This document shows positions 20,820 through 21,007 of a DNA stretch of 21,007 bases, one piece after another. A model generated the notes under the pieces. It saw only the letters and a list, made by a program, of their open reading frames with translations. It searched no databases and was not told the origin of the DNA. Position 1 is the first letter of the stretch, and each line of letters starts with the position of its first letter. Position numbers and translations under genes: made by a program. This DNA is from RBG-16-57-9 sp964462185 (GTDB lineage Archaea > Thermoproteota > Bathyarchaeia > TCS64). Location of the stretch: contig CAYWWV010000024.1 of the NCBI GenBank assembly GCA_964462185.1, forward strand, positions 1-21,007. Direction: 5' to 3'.

Positions 20820-21007
20820 GCGAGGAATACAAGGTTGAGGAAGGGCTCTACTACACCAAGGAGCATGAGTGGGCCAGGAAGCTGGACGACGGCTTGGTGG
20901 AGGTGGGGGTCGACGACTATGCCCAGTCTCAGTTGCATGAGATTGTGTATGTGGAGTTGCCTGAGGTTGGTGCTGAGGTTAAACAGCTGGAAGCCATTGG
21001 CGCCTTG
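20816..21007 (+). CDS. gcvH: Glycine cleavage system H protein (N-terminal part, runs off window)
   Basis: 64 codons to the window edge: MSEEYKVEEGLYYTKEHEWA, then GLVEVGVDDYAQSQLHEIVY and VELPEVGAEVKQLEAIGAL. The Y-T-x-E-H-E-W-A opening and the V-G-[IV]-[TD]-D-Y-A-Q strand are diagnostic of GcvH, the lipoyl carrier that shuttles the aminomethyl group between P, T and L proteins. The lipoylated lysine lies just beyond the window. ATG 20816 overlaps the gcvT stop by ATGA. Confidence 0.95.
   Translation, partial: MSEEYKVEEGLYYTKEHEWARKLDDGLVEVGVDDYAQSQLHEIVYVELPEVGAEVKQLEAIGAL

Overview
The window is archaeal chromosome from a fragmented, scaffolded assembly: three runs of exactly 100 N (1784-1883, 4764-4863, 6488-6587) look like placeholder gaps. 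The archaeal assignment rests on an archaeal-type MCM with a GINS subunit, a Nop5 ribonucleoprotein, an ADP-forming acetyl-CoA synthetase beta subunit, an archaeal-type inositol-phosphate synthase, an archaeal 8-oxoguanine glycosylase (Ogg2), a tRNA-Tyr with C1-G72 and an intron, and TATA-like boxes 24-30 bases ahead of start codons, which points to widespread leaderless mRNAs. The DNA is GC-rich and tightly packed. The lineage cannot be fixed from this stretch; a TACK/Bathyarchaeia-like or Asgard-like archaeon fits, and an Ost3/OSTC-like membrane protein hints at a lineage with eukaryote-like protein glycosylation parts.

Layout. Positions 1-1170 (minus): pyrD and pyrK for pyrimidine synthesis. 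1221-2969 (plus): nop5 cut by a gap, an orphan C-terminal fragment, and acdB (acyl-CoA to ATP), closed by a T-rich terminator. 3052-5246: a small membrane protein on plus, then on minus a secreted, membrane-anchored protein and a second membrane protein, parted by a gap. 5279-8274 (minus): a sulfotransferase-like P-loop protein, a GH172/DUF2961 glycoside hydrolase and an FGGY sugar kinase, which look like a carbohydrate-use cluster. 8365-9930: ndk (plus) tail to tail with inositol-phosphate synthase (minus). 9987-10937: an alpha/alpha-toroid-like protein of unknown role. 11005-13568 (minus): GINS-MCM replication operon. 13651-15434 (plus): ogg and mtnA, with a CBS-domain protein converging on mtnA.

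15956-16072 is an intron-containing tRNA-Tyr. Next to it lies a free-standing ORF matching only the last third of an Acr3-type arsenite transporter, then about 340 bases without a recognisable gene. 16905-18034 (plus) encodes an iron-sulfur flavoprotein and an AfpA/DmrB-type flavoprotein overlapping by CTGA, the second apparently starting at CTG. 18031-19359 (minus): a beta-hydroxyacid dehydrogenase and the Ost3/OSTC-like protein. 19449-21007 (plus): a small zinc-ribbon protein, gcvT and the start of gcvH (glycine cleavage).

No defence system, CRISPR array, insertion sequence or obvious mobile element was seen. The points most worth a second look are the truncated Acr3 ORF with its own promoter and palindrome, the CTG starts, the Ost3/OSTC-like protein, the GH172-kinase-sulfotransferase cluster, and convergent gene pairs that share or abut stop codons.
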